6,905 bases of DNA from contig JAJZPK010000141.1 of the NCBI GenBank assembly GCA_021811205.1, positions 1 through 6,905 of the forward strand, in the 5' to 3' direction. The translations under genes were made by a program, and so were the position numbers. Shown piece after piece: positions 1-6,905 of the stretch. The notes beneath the pieces are model-generated. The model was not told the DNA's origin and did not search any database. It saw nothing but the letters and a program-made list of their open reading frames with translations. Position 1 is the stretch's first letter. Every line of letters starts with the position of its first letter. The DNA is from Pseudomonadota bacterium. Its GTDB lineage: Bacteria > Pseudomonadota > Gammaproteobacteria > Burkholderiales > JABEVD01.

Positions 1-1109
1 GGCATCAGGAAAATGTCCGCACCTGCCATGATCTGGTGCGCAAGGGCTTCGTCGTAGCCTATCGTTGTCGCGCATTGTCCCGGGTATCTTTTCGCAAGTT
101 CGAGAAAGGCGCGCTCGAATTCACGGTCCCCGCTGCCCAGGACGGCAAGCTGGGCGCCCTGATCGACAAATCCCGGGGCGCAAGCGAGCACAAGATCGAG
201 CCCTTTCTGGTGAGTGAGCCGGCTCACGATGCCGAAAAGCGGCGCCTCATCATTTTGCTCGAGCCCGAGTCTCTGCTGCAGCGCGCGCTTGACGGCAAGC
301 TTTCCATCCGGCCTGGAGGCGTCGTAATGGGCGGACAAATGGGGGTCGGTGTCAGGGTTCCATTCCTCCGGATCGATGCCGTTCAATATGCCGTGGACGT
401 CTTTTTTTCTGTGGGCGAGCAGTCCATCCAGGCCGCATCCCATTTCCGGCGTCTGGATTTCCATGGCATAGGTCGGGCTCACTGTCGTGATGGCGTTCGA
501 ATAGAAAAGACCACCCTTGAGAAATGAGCAGTGGCCGTAGAATTCTGCGCCGTGCATGTTGAATGCAGATTTGGGGAGCCCGGTCTTTTCGATGCAGTCA
601 CGGGTAAAATTTCCCTGAAAGGCGATGTTGTGGATGGTCAGTATGCTTTTCGCTTTAGAACCGGAAAAGTGCATGAATGCGGGTGCCAGGCCGCTTTGCC
701 AGTCGTTGCAATGCACGATGTCAGGCATCCAGTCGAATGGCGAATCTTTGGATGCGATGCGCGCCGCGATCTTCGAAAGATGTCCGAACCGTACCGCATT
801 GTCTGGCCAGTCGCGCCCGCTCTTGTCTAGATAGGGATTGCCTTCCCTGGAAAAATAGTCGTGATGTTCGATGGCGATGACCGGTACGCGCGTGTTCGGC
901 ATCAATCCTTCCAGAAGCAGCGCATCGGGAAGATGCGCGATGGTTTTTACATCTTCGAGTCTTGACAATACCGCGGGATAGCCCGGAATCAGCACCTTGA
1001 CGTCGATGCCAAGGGGAGCGAGCGCGGCAGGCAGCGCGCCGCTGACATCGGCGAGCCCGCCTGTCTTGATGAGCGGGTAAATTTCGGACGTGACGAAGAG
1101 AATGCGCAT
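1..1109 (-). CDS. glgA: Glycogen synthase GlgA (ADP-glucose type, GT5), C-terminus cut off by window edge
   Basis: Transfers glucose from ADP-glucose to the non-reducing end of a growing alpha-1,4-glucan in the cytoplasm. My reading from ATG 1109 gives 369 complete codons with no stop, then CC of a further (proline) codon; bacterial GlgA is usually about 480 residues, so roughly the last quarter is missing. The N-terminal KTGGLADV loop (Lys15, the ADP-glucose-binding lysine of the family) is present, as are HCNDW (133-137), HNIAFQG (160-166, His160 matching E. coli His161), the linker ILNGIDPEEWNP (241-252), and SRLTHQKGLD (296-305), whose Arg297 and Lys302 are the phosphate-binding pair. The window ends just before the expected Glu/Cys-containing loop. 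The start lies 5 bases after the pgi stop with no strong Shine-Dalgarno sequence, so translation probably depends on pgi. No frameshift or lost key residue is visible. Confidence 0.96.
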   Translation of the reverse strand, partial: MRILFVTSEIYPLIKTGGLADVSGALPAALAPLGIDVKVLIPGYPAVLSRLEDVKTIAHLPDALLLEGLMPNTRVPVIAIEHHDYFSREGNPYLDKSGRDWPDNAVRFGHLSKIAARIASKDSPFDWMPDIVHCNDWQSGLAPAFMHFSGSKAKSILTIHNIAFQGNFTRDCIEKTGLPKSAFNMHGAEFYGHCSFLKGGLFYSNAITTVSPTYAMEIQTPEMGCGLDGLLAHRKKDVHGILNGIDPEEWNPDTDPHLSAHYDASRPDGKLAVKRALQQRLGLEQNDEAPLFGIVSRLTHQKGLDLVLACAPGFVDQGAQLAVLGSGDREFERAFLELAKRYPGQCATTIGYDEALAHQIMAGADIFLM

Positions 1110-1114
1110 TTCAG

Positions 1115-2764
1115 CTAAAAGCTCGATTTGAAGCGGTTGATGAGGTGATTCGTCGATGCGTCGTGAAGCGTGCTTGGCGCCTGCATTGAAAGCTCGGGCA
1201 AGATCTTCGAGGCGAGCATCTTGCCGAGTTCGACGCCCCACTGATCGAACGAATTGATGCGCCAGATGATGCCCTGGACGAATATCTTGTGCTCGTACAG
1301 CGCGATCAGTGATCCGAGCGCTTTCGGGGTGAGCTTCTTGATAAGAATGGAATTGGTGGGTCTGTTCCCCGGAAAAACCTTGTGCGGCAGAAGCTGTTCA
1401 ATTTTTCCCTGATCCATTCCGGCGTCCTGAAGCTCCTGTCTGACCTCATCGGCCGTTTTCCCTTTCATCAGTGCTTCTGTCTGGGCGAAGAAATTCGAAA
1501 GCAGGATGGGGTGGTGATTCCCCACGGGATGATGCGTCTCGATCGACGCGATGAAGTCTGCCGGGATGAGCCGCGTTCCCTGGTGGATCAGCTGGTAGAA
1601 GGCATGCTGGCCGTTCGTGCCCGGCTCGCCCCAGATGACGGGGCCGGTATTGTAGTCGACCGGATTCCCGTCCCGATCGATGCGTTTGCCGTTGCTTTCC
1701 ATGTCGCCCTGCTGGAGATAGGCGGGCAAGCGATGCAGCGATTCGTCATAGGGCAAGATGGCATGCGTTTCGGCACCGTGGAAATTGACGTACCAGATGC
1801 CCAGCAGACCCATCACGACGGGCAGGTTCTTTTCCATCGGCGTGTATCTGAAATGCAGATCCATGTCATGAGCGCCCTTCAGCAATTCCTCGAAGCGGTC
1901 CATGCCGATTGCGATCGCAATCGAAAGCCCGATCGCTGACCAGAGCGAATAGCGTCCACCCACCCAGTCCCAGAATTCGAACATGTGCGCGACATCGATG
2001 CCGAATTTTTCGACCTCTACTTCGTTTGTGGAAAGCGCGACGAAATGCTTGGCAACCTGCCTGTCGTCTTTCGCCTTTTCCAGGAACCATGCTTTGGCCG
2101 ATTTCGCATTGACCAGCGTTTCCTGGGTGGTGAAGGTTTTGGAAGCGACGATGAACAGGGTTGTTTCAGGATCGAGCTTGGCCAGTTTGACGGCAAGATC
2201 CGTACCGTCGACGTTGGAGACGAAATGCACGGCAAGGTCGTCCCGGCAATAGGGCTTCAATGCTTCGGTGACCATGTAGGGGCCGAGGTGCGAACCGCCT
2301 ATGCCGATGTTGACGACGTCGGTGATGCGTTTTCCGGTATAGCCGAGCCAGTCCCCGTCTCTCACCGCATCGGTGAATGCGCGCATCTTTTCCAGAGCGG
2401 CCCTGATGTTCGGCAATACATCCTTGCCGTCGCAGGACACGGCGGGCGCGTTCGGGTCGACGGCAGCCCTCAGGGCCGTGTGGAGCACGGCCCTGTTTTC
2501 GGTGAAGTTGATTTTTTCCCCGGTGAACATCTTTTCACGCCAGGATTCGAGTTCGGCATCCACTGCGAGATCGAAAAGCAGGGCCATCGTTTCCCGCGTG
2601 ATCAGGTTCTTCGAATAATCGAGCAGCATGTCGTCATGTTCGAGCGAAAAGCTGTCGAAGCGATCAGGGTCGGCGTCGAACAGATCGCGCATCGACGTGC
2701 CCGACAATGTTTCCTTGTGGGAGGCGAGCGCTCCCCATGCGTTGGATTGGGTCAGTTCTGACAT
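1115..2764 (-). CDS. pgi: Glucose-6-phosphate isomerase
   Basis: Reversibly converts glucose-6-phosphate and fructose-6-phosphate in the cytoplasm, joining glycolysis or gluconeogenesis to glycogen turnover. The product is 549 residues, the same length as E. coli Pgi. Visible motifs are the sugar-phosphate-binding stretch [10 protein letters not shown] (153-162), SKTFTTQET (208-216), the family signature [12 protein letters not shown] (268-279), MESNGKR (355-361) with catalytic Glu356, GTNGQHAF (382-389) with His387, and the second signature [10 protein letters not shown] (506-515) with Lys515. These three catalytic residues sit one position after their E. coli counterparts (355, 386, 514), so the enzyme looks intact. 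ATG 2764 lies 4 bases after the glgB stop (TGA-GAAC-ATG) and the stop is 5 bases before glgA, which places the gene inside a tight three-gene operon. The close packing suggests co-transcription and translational coupling. Confidence 0.98.
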   Translation of the reverse strand: MSELTQSNAWGALASHKETLSGTSMRDLFDADPDRFDSFSLEHDDMLLDYSKNLITRETMALLFDLAVDAELESWREKMFTGEKINFTENRAVLHTALRAAVDPNAPAVSCDGKDVLPNIRAALEKMRAFTDAVRDGDWLGYTGKRITDVVNIGIGGSHLGPYMVTEALKPYCRDDLAVHFVSNVDGTDLAVKLAKLDPETTLFIVASKTFTTQETLVNAKSAKAWFLEKAKDDRQVAKHFVALSTNEVEVEKFGIDVAHMFEFWDWVGGRYSLWSAIGLSIAIAIGMDRFEELLKGAHDMDLHFRYTPMEKNLPVVMGLLGIWYVNFHGAETHAILPYDESLHRLPAYLQQGDMESNGKRIDRDGNPVDYNTGPVIWGEPGTNGQHAFYQLIHQGTRLIPADFIASIETHHPVGNHHPILLSNFFAQTEALMKGKTADEVRQELQDAGMDQGKIEQLLPHKVFPGNRPTNSILIKKLTPKALGSLIALYEHKIFVQGIIWRINSFDQWGVELGKMLASKILPELSMQAPSTLHDASTNHLINRFKSSF

Positions 2765-2768
2765 GTTC

Positions 2769-4937
2769 TCAGCTTTCGATGATGATGCCTGCCAAGGGTG
2801 GGAGGGTCAGGGAAATGGATTGGGTTTGCCCCATCCATGGAATGTCTTCCGAATGGATGCCATCCCCGTTTCCGATGTCCGTCCCGCCGTAATAATGAGA
2901 GTCGCTGTTGAAGATTTCCCTGTAGTGCGCTTTTTCAGGCACGCCTATCCTGTAGCCGTATCTCGGGACGGGCGTGAAATTGAGCAGCACGATGACGGAT
3001 GAGCCGGATCTCGATATGCGCCTGTAGCTCAGGGCCGATTGCTCCGCATCGTGACAGTCTATCCAGGCAAAGCCCTCGTGCGAAAAATCGAGATCGTGAA
3101 GCGCGGAAAGAGTGCGATAGAGCCGGTTGAGATCGCGAACCATGCGCTGGATGCCCTGTTGAGCGGGAAATTCGAGCAGGTTCCAGTCGAGTTCCGATTT
3201 CACTTGCCATTCCCTTCCCTGAGCGAACTCATTGCCCATGAAATTGAGCTTCTTGCCCGGATAGGTCATCTGGTAGGCAAACAGCAGCCTCAGGTTGGCA
3301 AAGCGCTGCCAGGCATCCCCAGGCATCTTGTCGAGCAGCGATTTCTTGCCGTGTACCACTTCGTCGTGGGAAAAAGGCAGGACGAAATTTTCCGTGTAGC
3401 TGTAAAGCTGTCCGAATGTCAGCTGGTCATGATGAAACCGTCTGTGAACGGGATTATGTTCGATGTAGCTGAGGGTGTCGTTCATCCAGCCCATGTTCCA
3501 CTTCATCGAGAAGCCGAGTCCCCCCAGATAGACCGGACGCGAGACCATGGGCCAGGAAGTCGATTCTTCTGCGAAGGTGAGTGCGCCGGGAAATTCCTCG
3601 TGCACCATGACGTTGAGGGCTCTCAGGAATTCGATGGCGTCGAGATTTTCCCGTCCCCCATATCGGTTGGGGAGCCATTCGCCTTCCCGTCTCGAATAAT
3701 CGAGGTACAGCATGGACGCGACGGCATCGACCCTGAGCCCGTCTATGTGGAATTCGGAAAGCAGGTAATGCGCATTCGAAATAAGGAAATTCCTGACTTC
3801 GTTCCTGCCGTAATTGAAGATGTAGGTTCCCCAGTCCTGGTGCTCACCCAGTCTGGGATCTTCGTGCTCATAGAGCGCCGTGCCGTCGAAACGGGCGAGC
3901 GCATAATCGTCCTTGGGGAAATGCGCAGGCACCCAGTCCAGTATGACGCCGATGCCTGCCTTGTGGCAGGCATCGACGAATGCCCTGAAGTCGCCAGGCG
4001 AGCCGTAGCGATTGGTAATGCCGAAATATCCGGTCGTCTGGTATCCCCAGGATTCGTCAAGCGGATGCTCGCTGACGGGCATGAGCTCCACATGCGTGTA
4101 GCCCATGTCGAGCACGTAGGGGATGAGCGATTCCGCAAGCTCCCGGTAGCTGAGATGCCGTCCGTCCGGATGCATTTTCCAAGAGCCGGCGTGAAGTTCA
4201 TAGATGCTGGTCGCATCATGCAGCCAGTCCCGATTTTTTCTCGCCTCCATCCAGGCATCGTCCTGCCATGGATAGGACGCTTCGCTGCATATTTTCGCAG
4301 CCGTTCCGGGGCGCTCTTCGAATGCAAACCCATAGGGGTCGGTCTTGGTCAGTATCGCGCCGGTTTGCCTGCTGCGAATTTCGAATTTGTATATTGCGCC
4401 GGCTGCAATGCCTGGCAGGAAGATTTCCCAAATGCCGTTCGAAGGATGCACGCGCATGGGATGGACCCTGCCGTCCCATCCGTTGAAATCGCCCACTACG
4501 CTGACGCGTTCTGCATTGGGCGCCCATACCGCAAATCTTGTTCCGGGGACATCTTCCAGGGCCATCGCATGGGCGCCGAGCATGCGATAGGAAAGGAGCA
4601 GGCGACCTTCGCCGAAAAGGTGACGGTCGAGTTCGCCGATCGAGGAAGAAAAGGTATAGGGGTCATGCGACTCGACATGATCGTCCCCGAACTCGAATCT
4701 GAGCCGGCAGGGGGTTGCCGGGCGTGTCTTTCCTTTCCAGGAAAACAGTCCGTCAGGGTGGTTTTTTTCGAGTTTTTCCCATCCGCTGCCGACTTGAAGC
4801 CAGATTGCCGATGCAAAAGGACGGAATGCACGAAAGGTCCAGTTTCCTTCCCGGCCGTGAAGCCCGAGGTAGGAAAACGGATCGTGATGGCGGGCTTCCA
4901 GAACGGCGGACTTTTCTGACATTGAACTTTTTTCCAT
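2769..4937 (-). CDS. glgB: 1,4-alpha-glucan branching enzyme GlgB (GH13)
   Basis: Cuts alpha-1,4 chains and re-attaches them as alpha-1,6 branches on glycogen. From ATG 4937 it has 722 residues, close to E. coli GlgB (728). Order of parts: N1 domain starting near [11 protein letters not shown] (17-27), CBM48 module ([20 protein letters not shown], about 135-154), GH13 barrel, C-terminal beta domain from about 610. GH13 motifs are complete: DWVPAHF (Asp334), GLRVDAV with nucleophile Asp404, TFAEES with acid/base Glu457, FSHDEV with Asp525. Spacing of the last three (53 and 121 from the nucleophile) equals E. coli 405/458/526. Start is uncertain: TTG 4946 (725 residues), ATG 4937, or ATG 4922 (717 residues). 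ATG 4922 has a GGAAA-like site about 9 bases upstream; ATG 4937 has only GGGG 12 bases upstream. First gene of the leftward operon, divergent from glgC. Confidence 0.97.
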   Translation of the reverse strand: MEKSSMSEKSAVLEARHHDPFSYLGLHGREGNWTFRAFRPFASAIWLQVGSGWEKLEKNHPDGLFSWKGKTRPATPCRLRFEFGDDHVESHDPYTFSSSIGELDRHLFGEGRLLLSYRMLGAHAMALEDVPGTRFAVWAPNAERVSVVGDFNGWDGRVHPMRVHPSNGIWEIFLPGIAAGAIYKFEIRSRQTGAILTKTDPYGFAFEERPGTAAKICSEASYPWQDDAWMEARKNRDWLHDATSIYELHAGSWKMHPDGRHLSYRELAESLIPYVLDMGYTHVELMPVSEHPLDESWGYQTTGYFGITNRYGSPGDFRAFVDACHKAGIGVILDWVPAHFPKDDYALARFDGTALYEHEDPRLGEHQDWGTYIFNYGRNEVRNFLISNAHYLLSEFHIDGLRVDAVASMLYLDYSRREGEWLPNRYGGRENLDAIEFLRALNVMVHEEFPGALTFAEESTSWPMVSRPVYLGGLGFSMKWNMGWMNDTLSYIEHNPVHRRFHHDQLTFGQLYSYTENFVLPFSHDEVVHGKKSLLDKMPGDAWQRFANLRLLFAYQMTYPGKKLNFMGNEFAQGREWQVKSELDWNLLEFPAQQGIQRMVRDLNRLYRTLSALHDLDFSHEGFAWIDCHDAEQSALSYRRISRSGSSVIVLLNFTPVPRYGYRIGVPEKAHYREIFNSDSHYYGGTDIGNGDGIHSEDIPWMGQTQSISLTLPPLAGIIIES

Positions 4938-4965
4938 GGTGGTCAATCGCCCCGTGAGCTACCTT

Positions 4966-4986
4966 GTGTAAAGTGTAACGTTAAAC
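4966..4986. repeat. Three tandem 7-base units GTGTAAA / GTGTAAC / GTTAAAC
   Basis: Three consecutive heptamers start at 4966, 4973 and 4980. The first two differ only in the last base and the third differs from the second at two positions. They overlap the left and central part of the palindrome at 4970-4989. Related 9-mers GTAAAGTGT (plus strand, 4968-4976) and GTAAAGTAT (minus strand, 5022-5014, inside the glgC promoter spacer) form an inverted pair about 46 bases apart. They may be multiple half-sites for one regulator, or chance in an A/T-rich spacer. Confidence 0.3.
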
Positions 4987-4989
4987 TTT
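4970..4989. promoter_or_regulatory. 20-base near-perfect palindrome, candidate operator between glgB and glgC
   Basis: AAAGTGTAACGTTAAACTTT pairs with its own reverse complement at nine of ten positions; only 4975/4984 mismatch. It is centred on CG within AACGTT. A palindrome with a central CG is typical of LacI/GalR-family operators, which often control sugar and glucan genes, but the regulator is not in the window and this link is inference. The site lies 57-76 bases upstream of the predicted glgC start and 33-52 bases upstream of the glgB ATG at 4937. It could repress or activate either side. It is too A/T-rich, and in the wrong place, to be a convincing transcription terminator. Confidence 0.45.
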
Positions 4990-5010
4990 TTTTAAGCCGG
5001 GTTCGAGCGT

Positions 5011-5039
5011 TTGATACTTTACCTGAAGCTTATTATACT
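5011..5039 (+). promoter_or_regulatory. sigma70-type promoter for glgC-GH57
   Basis: A -35 box TTGATA (5011-5016) and a -10 box TATACT (5034-5039) are separated by exactly 17 bases. Each matches the sigma70 consensus at five of six positions. Transcription should start near 5046, giving a leader of about 37 bases before glgC. An A/T-rich stretch (4981-4995) lies roughly 50-65 bases upstream of the start and could help as a distal UP-like element. This is the best promoter-like sequence I found in the window. It is inferred from sequence only. Confidence 0.72.
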
Positions 5040-5062
5040 TAAGTTGCAACCGACATAGCCAA
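5032..5062 (-). promoter_or_regulatory. Possible glgB-pgi-glgA promoter, overlapping the glgC promoter
   Basis: On the minus strand a perfect TATAAT occupies 5037-5032. The nearest -35-like hexamer is TTGGCT (5062-5057), matching consensus at only three positions and separated by 19 bases, so it would need help from an activator or be weak. The start would fall near 5025, giving glgB a leader of about 90-100 bases that crosses the palindrome at 4970-4989. The -10 box overlaps the glgC -10 box on the other strand, so the two promoters would compete. The TATAAT may instead be a by-product of the A/T-rich glgC -10 region. Confidence 0.3.
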
Positions 5063-5082
5063 CTTGAAATACGGGGCCAAAA

Positions 5083-6363
5083 ATGCAGCAGGAAGTGACT
5101 TCCCCACGCTTCATCAGCGTGCTCACCAAAAATACGGTTGCGTTGATCCTTGCGGGAGGCCGCGGTTCCCGCCTGAAACAGATGACCGACTGGCGTGCGA
5201 AGCCTAGCGTACCCTTCGGCGGAAAATTCAGGATCATCGATTTCCCGCTTTCGAACTGCATCAATTCGGGCATTCGGCGCATCGGCGTGGTAACCCAGTA
5301 CAAGGCGCACAGTCTGATTCAGCACATTCAGCGCGGATGGGGATTCCTGCGGGGCGAATTCAACGAGTTTGTCGAGCTCCTGCCGGCCCAGCAGCGCATT
5401 CAGGAAGAATGGTACAAGGGTACGGCGGACGCGGTTTTCCAGAACATCGACATTTTGCGTTCCTATGATCCCGAGTTTGTCGTGATCCTCGCGGGGGATC
5501 ATATTTACAAGATGGATTACGGCAAGATGCTCGCTTTCCACGTGACCTCCAAGGCGGACATGACGGTCGGCTGCTTCGACGTGCCGGTTTCCGATGCCTC
5601 CGCTTTCGGCGTTATGGCAGTGGACGAGAGCGACAGGGTGATCGATTTCGTCGAAAAACCGGCCAATCCGCCCCATGTTCCGGGGAATCCGGACAAGGCG
5701 CTGGTGAGCATGGGCATCTACGTGTTCAATACGCGCTTCCTTTACGAACAGCTTTCCAGGGACGCGGATGATCCGAATTCCTCGCATGATTTCGGTCACG
5801 ACATCATCCCCTATCTCGTCAAGCGCTATCGCGTCTACGCCCATCGCTTCGAGGACAGCTGCGTCGGCATGGGCGGCAAGATGGCCTATTGGCGCGATGT
5901 GGGGACGGTGGATGCCTATTGGGAAGCCAACATGGAGCTCACCAAGGTGCTGCCCGATCTCAATCTGTACGACAAGACATGGCCGATATGGACGCATCAG
6001 GAACAGCTTCCCCCCGCGAAATTCGTTTTCGATGACGAGGAACGCCGCGGCATTGCAGTCGATTCCATGGTCTCAGGCGGCTGCATCATCAGTGGCGCAC
6101 GGATCGAGCGTTCGCTGCTTTTCTCGGATGTCAGGGTCAACAGCTACAGCGAGATCAGCGATTCGGTGATCCTGCCGTCCGTCGAAATCGGGCGTTATGT
6201 CAGGCTGAACAAGGTCGTTGTCGACAAGCGTTGCGCCATTCCGGACGGACTGGAAGTGGGCTTCAATCCGGTTGAGGATGCGAAGCGCTTCTATGTCACG
6301 GACAACGGCGTGACGCTGATCACTCCGGATATGCTCGGACAGCGCATCCATCAAAGCCGATGA
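5083..6363 (+). CDS. glgC: Glucose-1-phosphate adenylyltransferase (ADP-glucose pyrophosphorylase)
   Basis: Makes ADP-glucose and pyrophosphate from ATP and glucose-1-phosphate, the committed and normally allosterically controlled step of bacterial glycogen synthesis. 426 residues (E. coli 431). The N-terminal nucleotidyltransferase fold has [11 protein letters not shown] (21-31), [17 protein letters not shown] (38-54), [10 protein letters not shown] (137-146) with catalytic Asp139, and FVEKP (189-193) with glucose-1-phosphate-binding Lys192. [12 protein letters not shown] (269-280) follows, then a C-terminal left-handed beta-helix built of hexapeptide-like repeats (about 322-395). ATG 5083 is the only sensible start: an in-frame TGA lies six codons upstream with no start codon between. 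The ribosome site is GGGG at 5073-5076, six bases upstream. Several residues that bind fructose-1,6-bisphosphate in E. coli are replaced (Trp37 for Lys39, Pro44 for His46), so activator preference probably differs. A strong sigma70-type promoter precedes it, and its stop overlaps the next gene. Confidence 0.98.
   Translation: MQQEVTSPRFISVLTKNTVALILAGGRGSRLKQMTDWRAKPSVPFGGKFRIIDFPLSNCINSGIRRIGVVTQYKAHSLIQHIQRGWGFLRGEFNEFVELLPAQQRIQEEWYKGTADAVFQNIDILRSYDPEFVVILAGDHIYKMDYGKMLAFHVTSKADMTVGCFDVPVSDASAFGVMAVDESDRVIDFVEKPANPPHVPGNPDKALVSMGIYVFNTRFLYEQLSRDADDPNSSHDFGHDIIPYLVKRYRVYAHRFEDSCVGMGGKMAYWRDVGTVDAYWEANMELTKVLPDLNLYDKTWPIWTHQEQLPPAKFVFDDEERRGIAVDSMVSGGCIISGARIERSLLFSDVRVNSYSEISDSVILPSVEIGRYVRLNKVVVDKRCAIPDGLEVGFNPVEDAKRFYVTDNGVTLITPDMLGQRIHQSR
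6360..6363 (+). promoter_or_regulatory. ATGA stop-start overlap joining glgC to the GH57 gene
   Basis: The glgC stop TGA (6361-6363) and the GH57 start ATG (6360-6362) share bases in ATGA. The bases just upstream contain no good purine-rich ribosome site. Ribosomes finishing glgC probably reinitiate here, which would keep the GH57 enzyme in proportion to GlgC. Confidence 0.6.
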
Positions 6364-6905
6364 GCGAGAAGAAACTCGATCTGATATTGTGCTGGCACAT
6401 GCACCAGCCGGACTATCGGAACTACCTTACGAACGAATATATCCTGCCCTGGACGTATTTGCATGCGATCAAGGATTACACGGACATGGCCTTCCATCTG
6501 GAAAACTGCGAAGGCGCCAGGGTTGTCTTCAATTTCGTGCCCATCCTGCTCGAGCAGCTCATCGATTACGAAGAACAGTTTTCTTCGGGGAAAATCAGGG
6601 ATCCATTGCTTGCGCTCCTGGCAAGAGAAGATCTCTTCAACCTGAGCCGCGAGGAGCGCAAGGTTGTCTTGGATAGCTGCTTCAGGAGCAATCATCACAA
6701 GATGATCCGCCCCTATCCTGCCTACAGCACCCTGTTCGACGCCTTCAATTTCTTCGATGGCAAGGGCGCGCTGGATTATCTGTCCACGCAATATCTGGCG
6801 GATCTGCTGGTCTGGTATCACCTCGCTTGGACCGGAGAGAGCGTGAGAAGGGCCCATGAGCCGGTCGCGCGGCTGATGGCCAAAGGCAGCCAGTTCACTC
6901 ATGAG
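6360..6905 (+). CDS. Glycoside hydrolase family 57 alpha-glucan enzyme, 3' part beyond window
   Basis: Reading from ATG 6360 gives [20 protein letters not shown] and 182 codons open to the window end. The GH57 first conserved region is clear (HMHQP, 13-17), followed by [11 protein letters not shown] (30-40), [13 protein letters not shown] (55-67), [13 protein letters not shown] (115-127) and [12 protein letters not shown] (146-157). This is the usual N-terminal pattern of the larger GH57 proteins annotated as alpha-amylase, amylopullulanase or 4-alpha-glucanotransferase-like. The catalytic Glu and Asp lie further on and cannot be seen, so hydrolase, transferase and inactive forms all remain possible. 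It is unlikely to be the GH57 branching enzyme, since a complete GH13 GlgB is encoded alongside. There is no signal peptide, so a cytoplasmic role in remodelling or degrading glycogen is likely. ATG overlaps the glgC TGA by four bases and lacks a clear ribosome site, suggesting translational coupling. Confidence 0.88.
   Translation, partial: MSEKKLDLILCWHMHQPDYRNYLTNEYILPWTYLHAIKDYTDMAFHLENCEGARVVFNFVPILLEQLIDYEEQFSSGKIRDPLLALLAREDLFNLSREERKVVLDSCFRSNHHKMIRPYPAYSTLFDAFNFFDGKGALDYLSTQYLADLLVWYHLAWTGESVRRAHEPVARLMAKGSQFTHE

Noticed and set aside
402..408. Run of seven A bases in phase (A AAA AAA) within glgA (minus strand)
   Set aside because: A -1 shift would stop after about 17 codons with no added domain. 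The family sequence continues correctly in frame on both sides, so it is neither a sequencing error nor a likely programmed shift.
36..527. 163-codon open frame on the plus strand near the left edge
   Set aside because: Antisense to glgA in mirror register; it ends at a sense TCA serine codon. The minus strand gives an uninterrupted glycogen synthase.
1985..2761. 258-codon open frame on the plus strand opposite pgi
   Set aside because: Same mirror register as pgi, which is complete and carries both family signatures. Explained by avoidance of TTA, CTA and TCA.
4761..4767. Slippery heptamer A AAA AAC in phase within glgB (minus strand)
   Set aside because: A -1 shift would meet TGA two codons later and give only a short fragment. 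The full-length frame is clearly the functional one.
3039..4919. 626-codon open frame on the plus strand opposite glgB
   Set aside because: Its codons line up exactly with glgB codons. In this mirror register a stop appears only where the sense gene uses TTA, CTA or TCA, which this third-position-biased gene avoids. GlgB itself has every catalytic motif, and the antisense product resembles no family I recognise.
4987..4993. T-run after the palindrome as a possible terminator
   Set aside because: The preceding inverted repeat is A/T-rich with no loop and a mismatch, and it lies between two divergent starts, where no transcript needs to end.
5045..5062. sigma54-like TTGGC ... TTGCA on the minus strand upstream of glgB
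   Set aside because: The GG and GC pairs are 11 bases apart, whereas the -24/-12 promoter class needs 10. One base off normally abolishes function.
5041..5065. AAGTTG / CAACTT inverted repeat and GTTGCAAC palindrome in the glgC leader
   Set aside because: Only six pairs around a 13-base loop, too weak to call a leader hairpin or riboswitch. The 8-base palindrome is expected by chance at this length.
4981..5997. 338-codon open frame on the minus strand opposite glgC and running into the control region
   Set aside because: Same mirror register as glgC. It would end inside the palindrome and promoter region, and its product has no recognisable domain.
6351..6902. 183-codon open frame on the minus strand at the right edge
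   Set aside because: Mirror of the GH57 gene, which has clear conserved motifs on the plus strand.

Overview
The window holds a compact glycogen (alpha-1,4/1,6-glucan) metabolism locus from a Gram-negative bacterium. Protein style (E. coli-type GlgB, a 549-residue Pgi, proteobacterial GlgC) and moderate GC with strong third-position bias suggest a beta- or gammaproteobacterium. I cannot name a genus from sequence alone. I see no tRNA, rRNA, insertion sequence, CRISPR array or phage gene.

Layout: two divergent transcription units share one intergenic control region of about 145 bases (4938-5082). Leftward (minus strand) lie glgB (branching enzyme), pgi (glucose-6-phosphate isomerase) and glgA (glycogen synthase), separated by only 4 and 5 bases. 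GlgA runs off the left edge after about 369 residues, just before its conserved C-terminal Glu/Cys loop. Rightward (plus strand) lie glgC (ADP-glucose pyrophosphorylase) and a family GH57 alpha-glucan enzyme. The GH57 start overlaps the glgC stop (ATGA), and the gene runs off the right edge after 182 residues, before its catalytic residues.

Function: Pgi connects fructose-6-phosphate with glucose-6-phosphate. A phosphoglucomutase, not in the window, would supply glucose-1-phosphate. GlgC activates it to ADP-glucose, GlgA polymerises it, GlgB adds branches, and the GH57 protein probably remodels or degrades the glucan. The intergenic region carries a very good sigma70 promoter for glgC, a 20-base near-perfect palindrome, three tandem 7-base units, and a perfect TATAAT facing glgB that overlaps the glgC -10 box.

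The locus is mostly conventional and I found no novel system. The points most worth checking are the shared control region, a GlgC that appears to lack most of the E. coli fructose-1,6-bisphosphate site, and the GH57 gene coupled to glgC. Long antisense reading frames opposite all five genes are mirror-frame artefacts.
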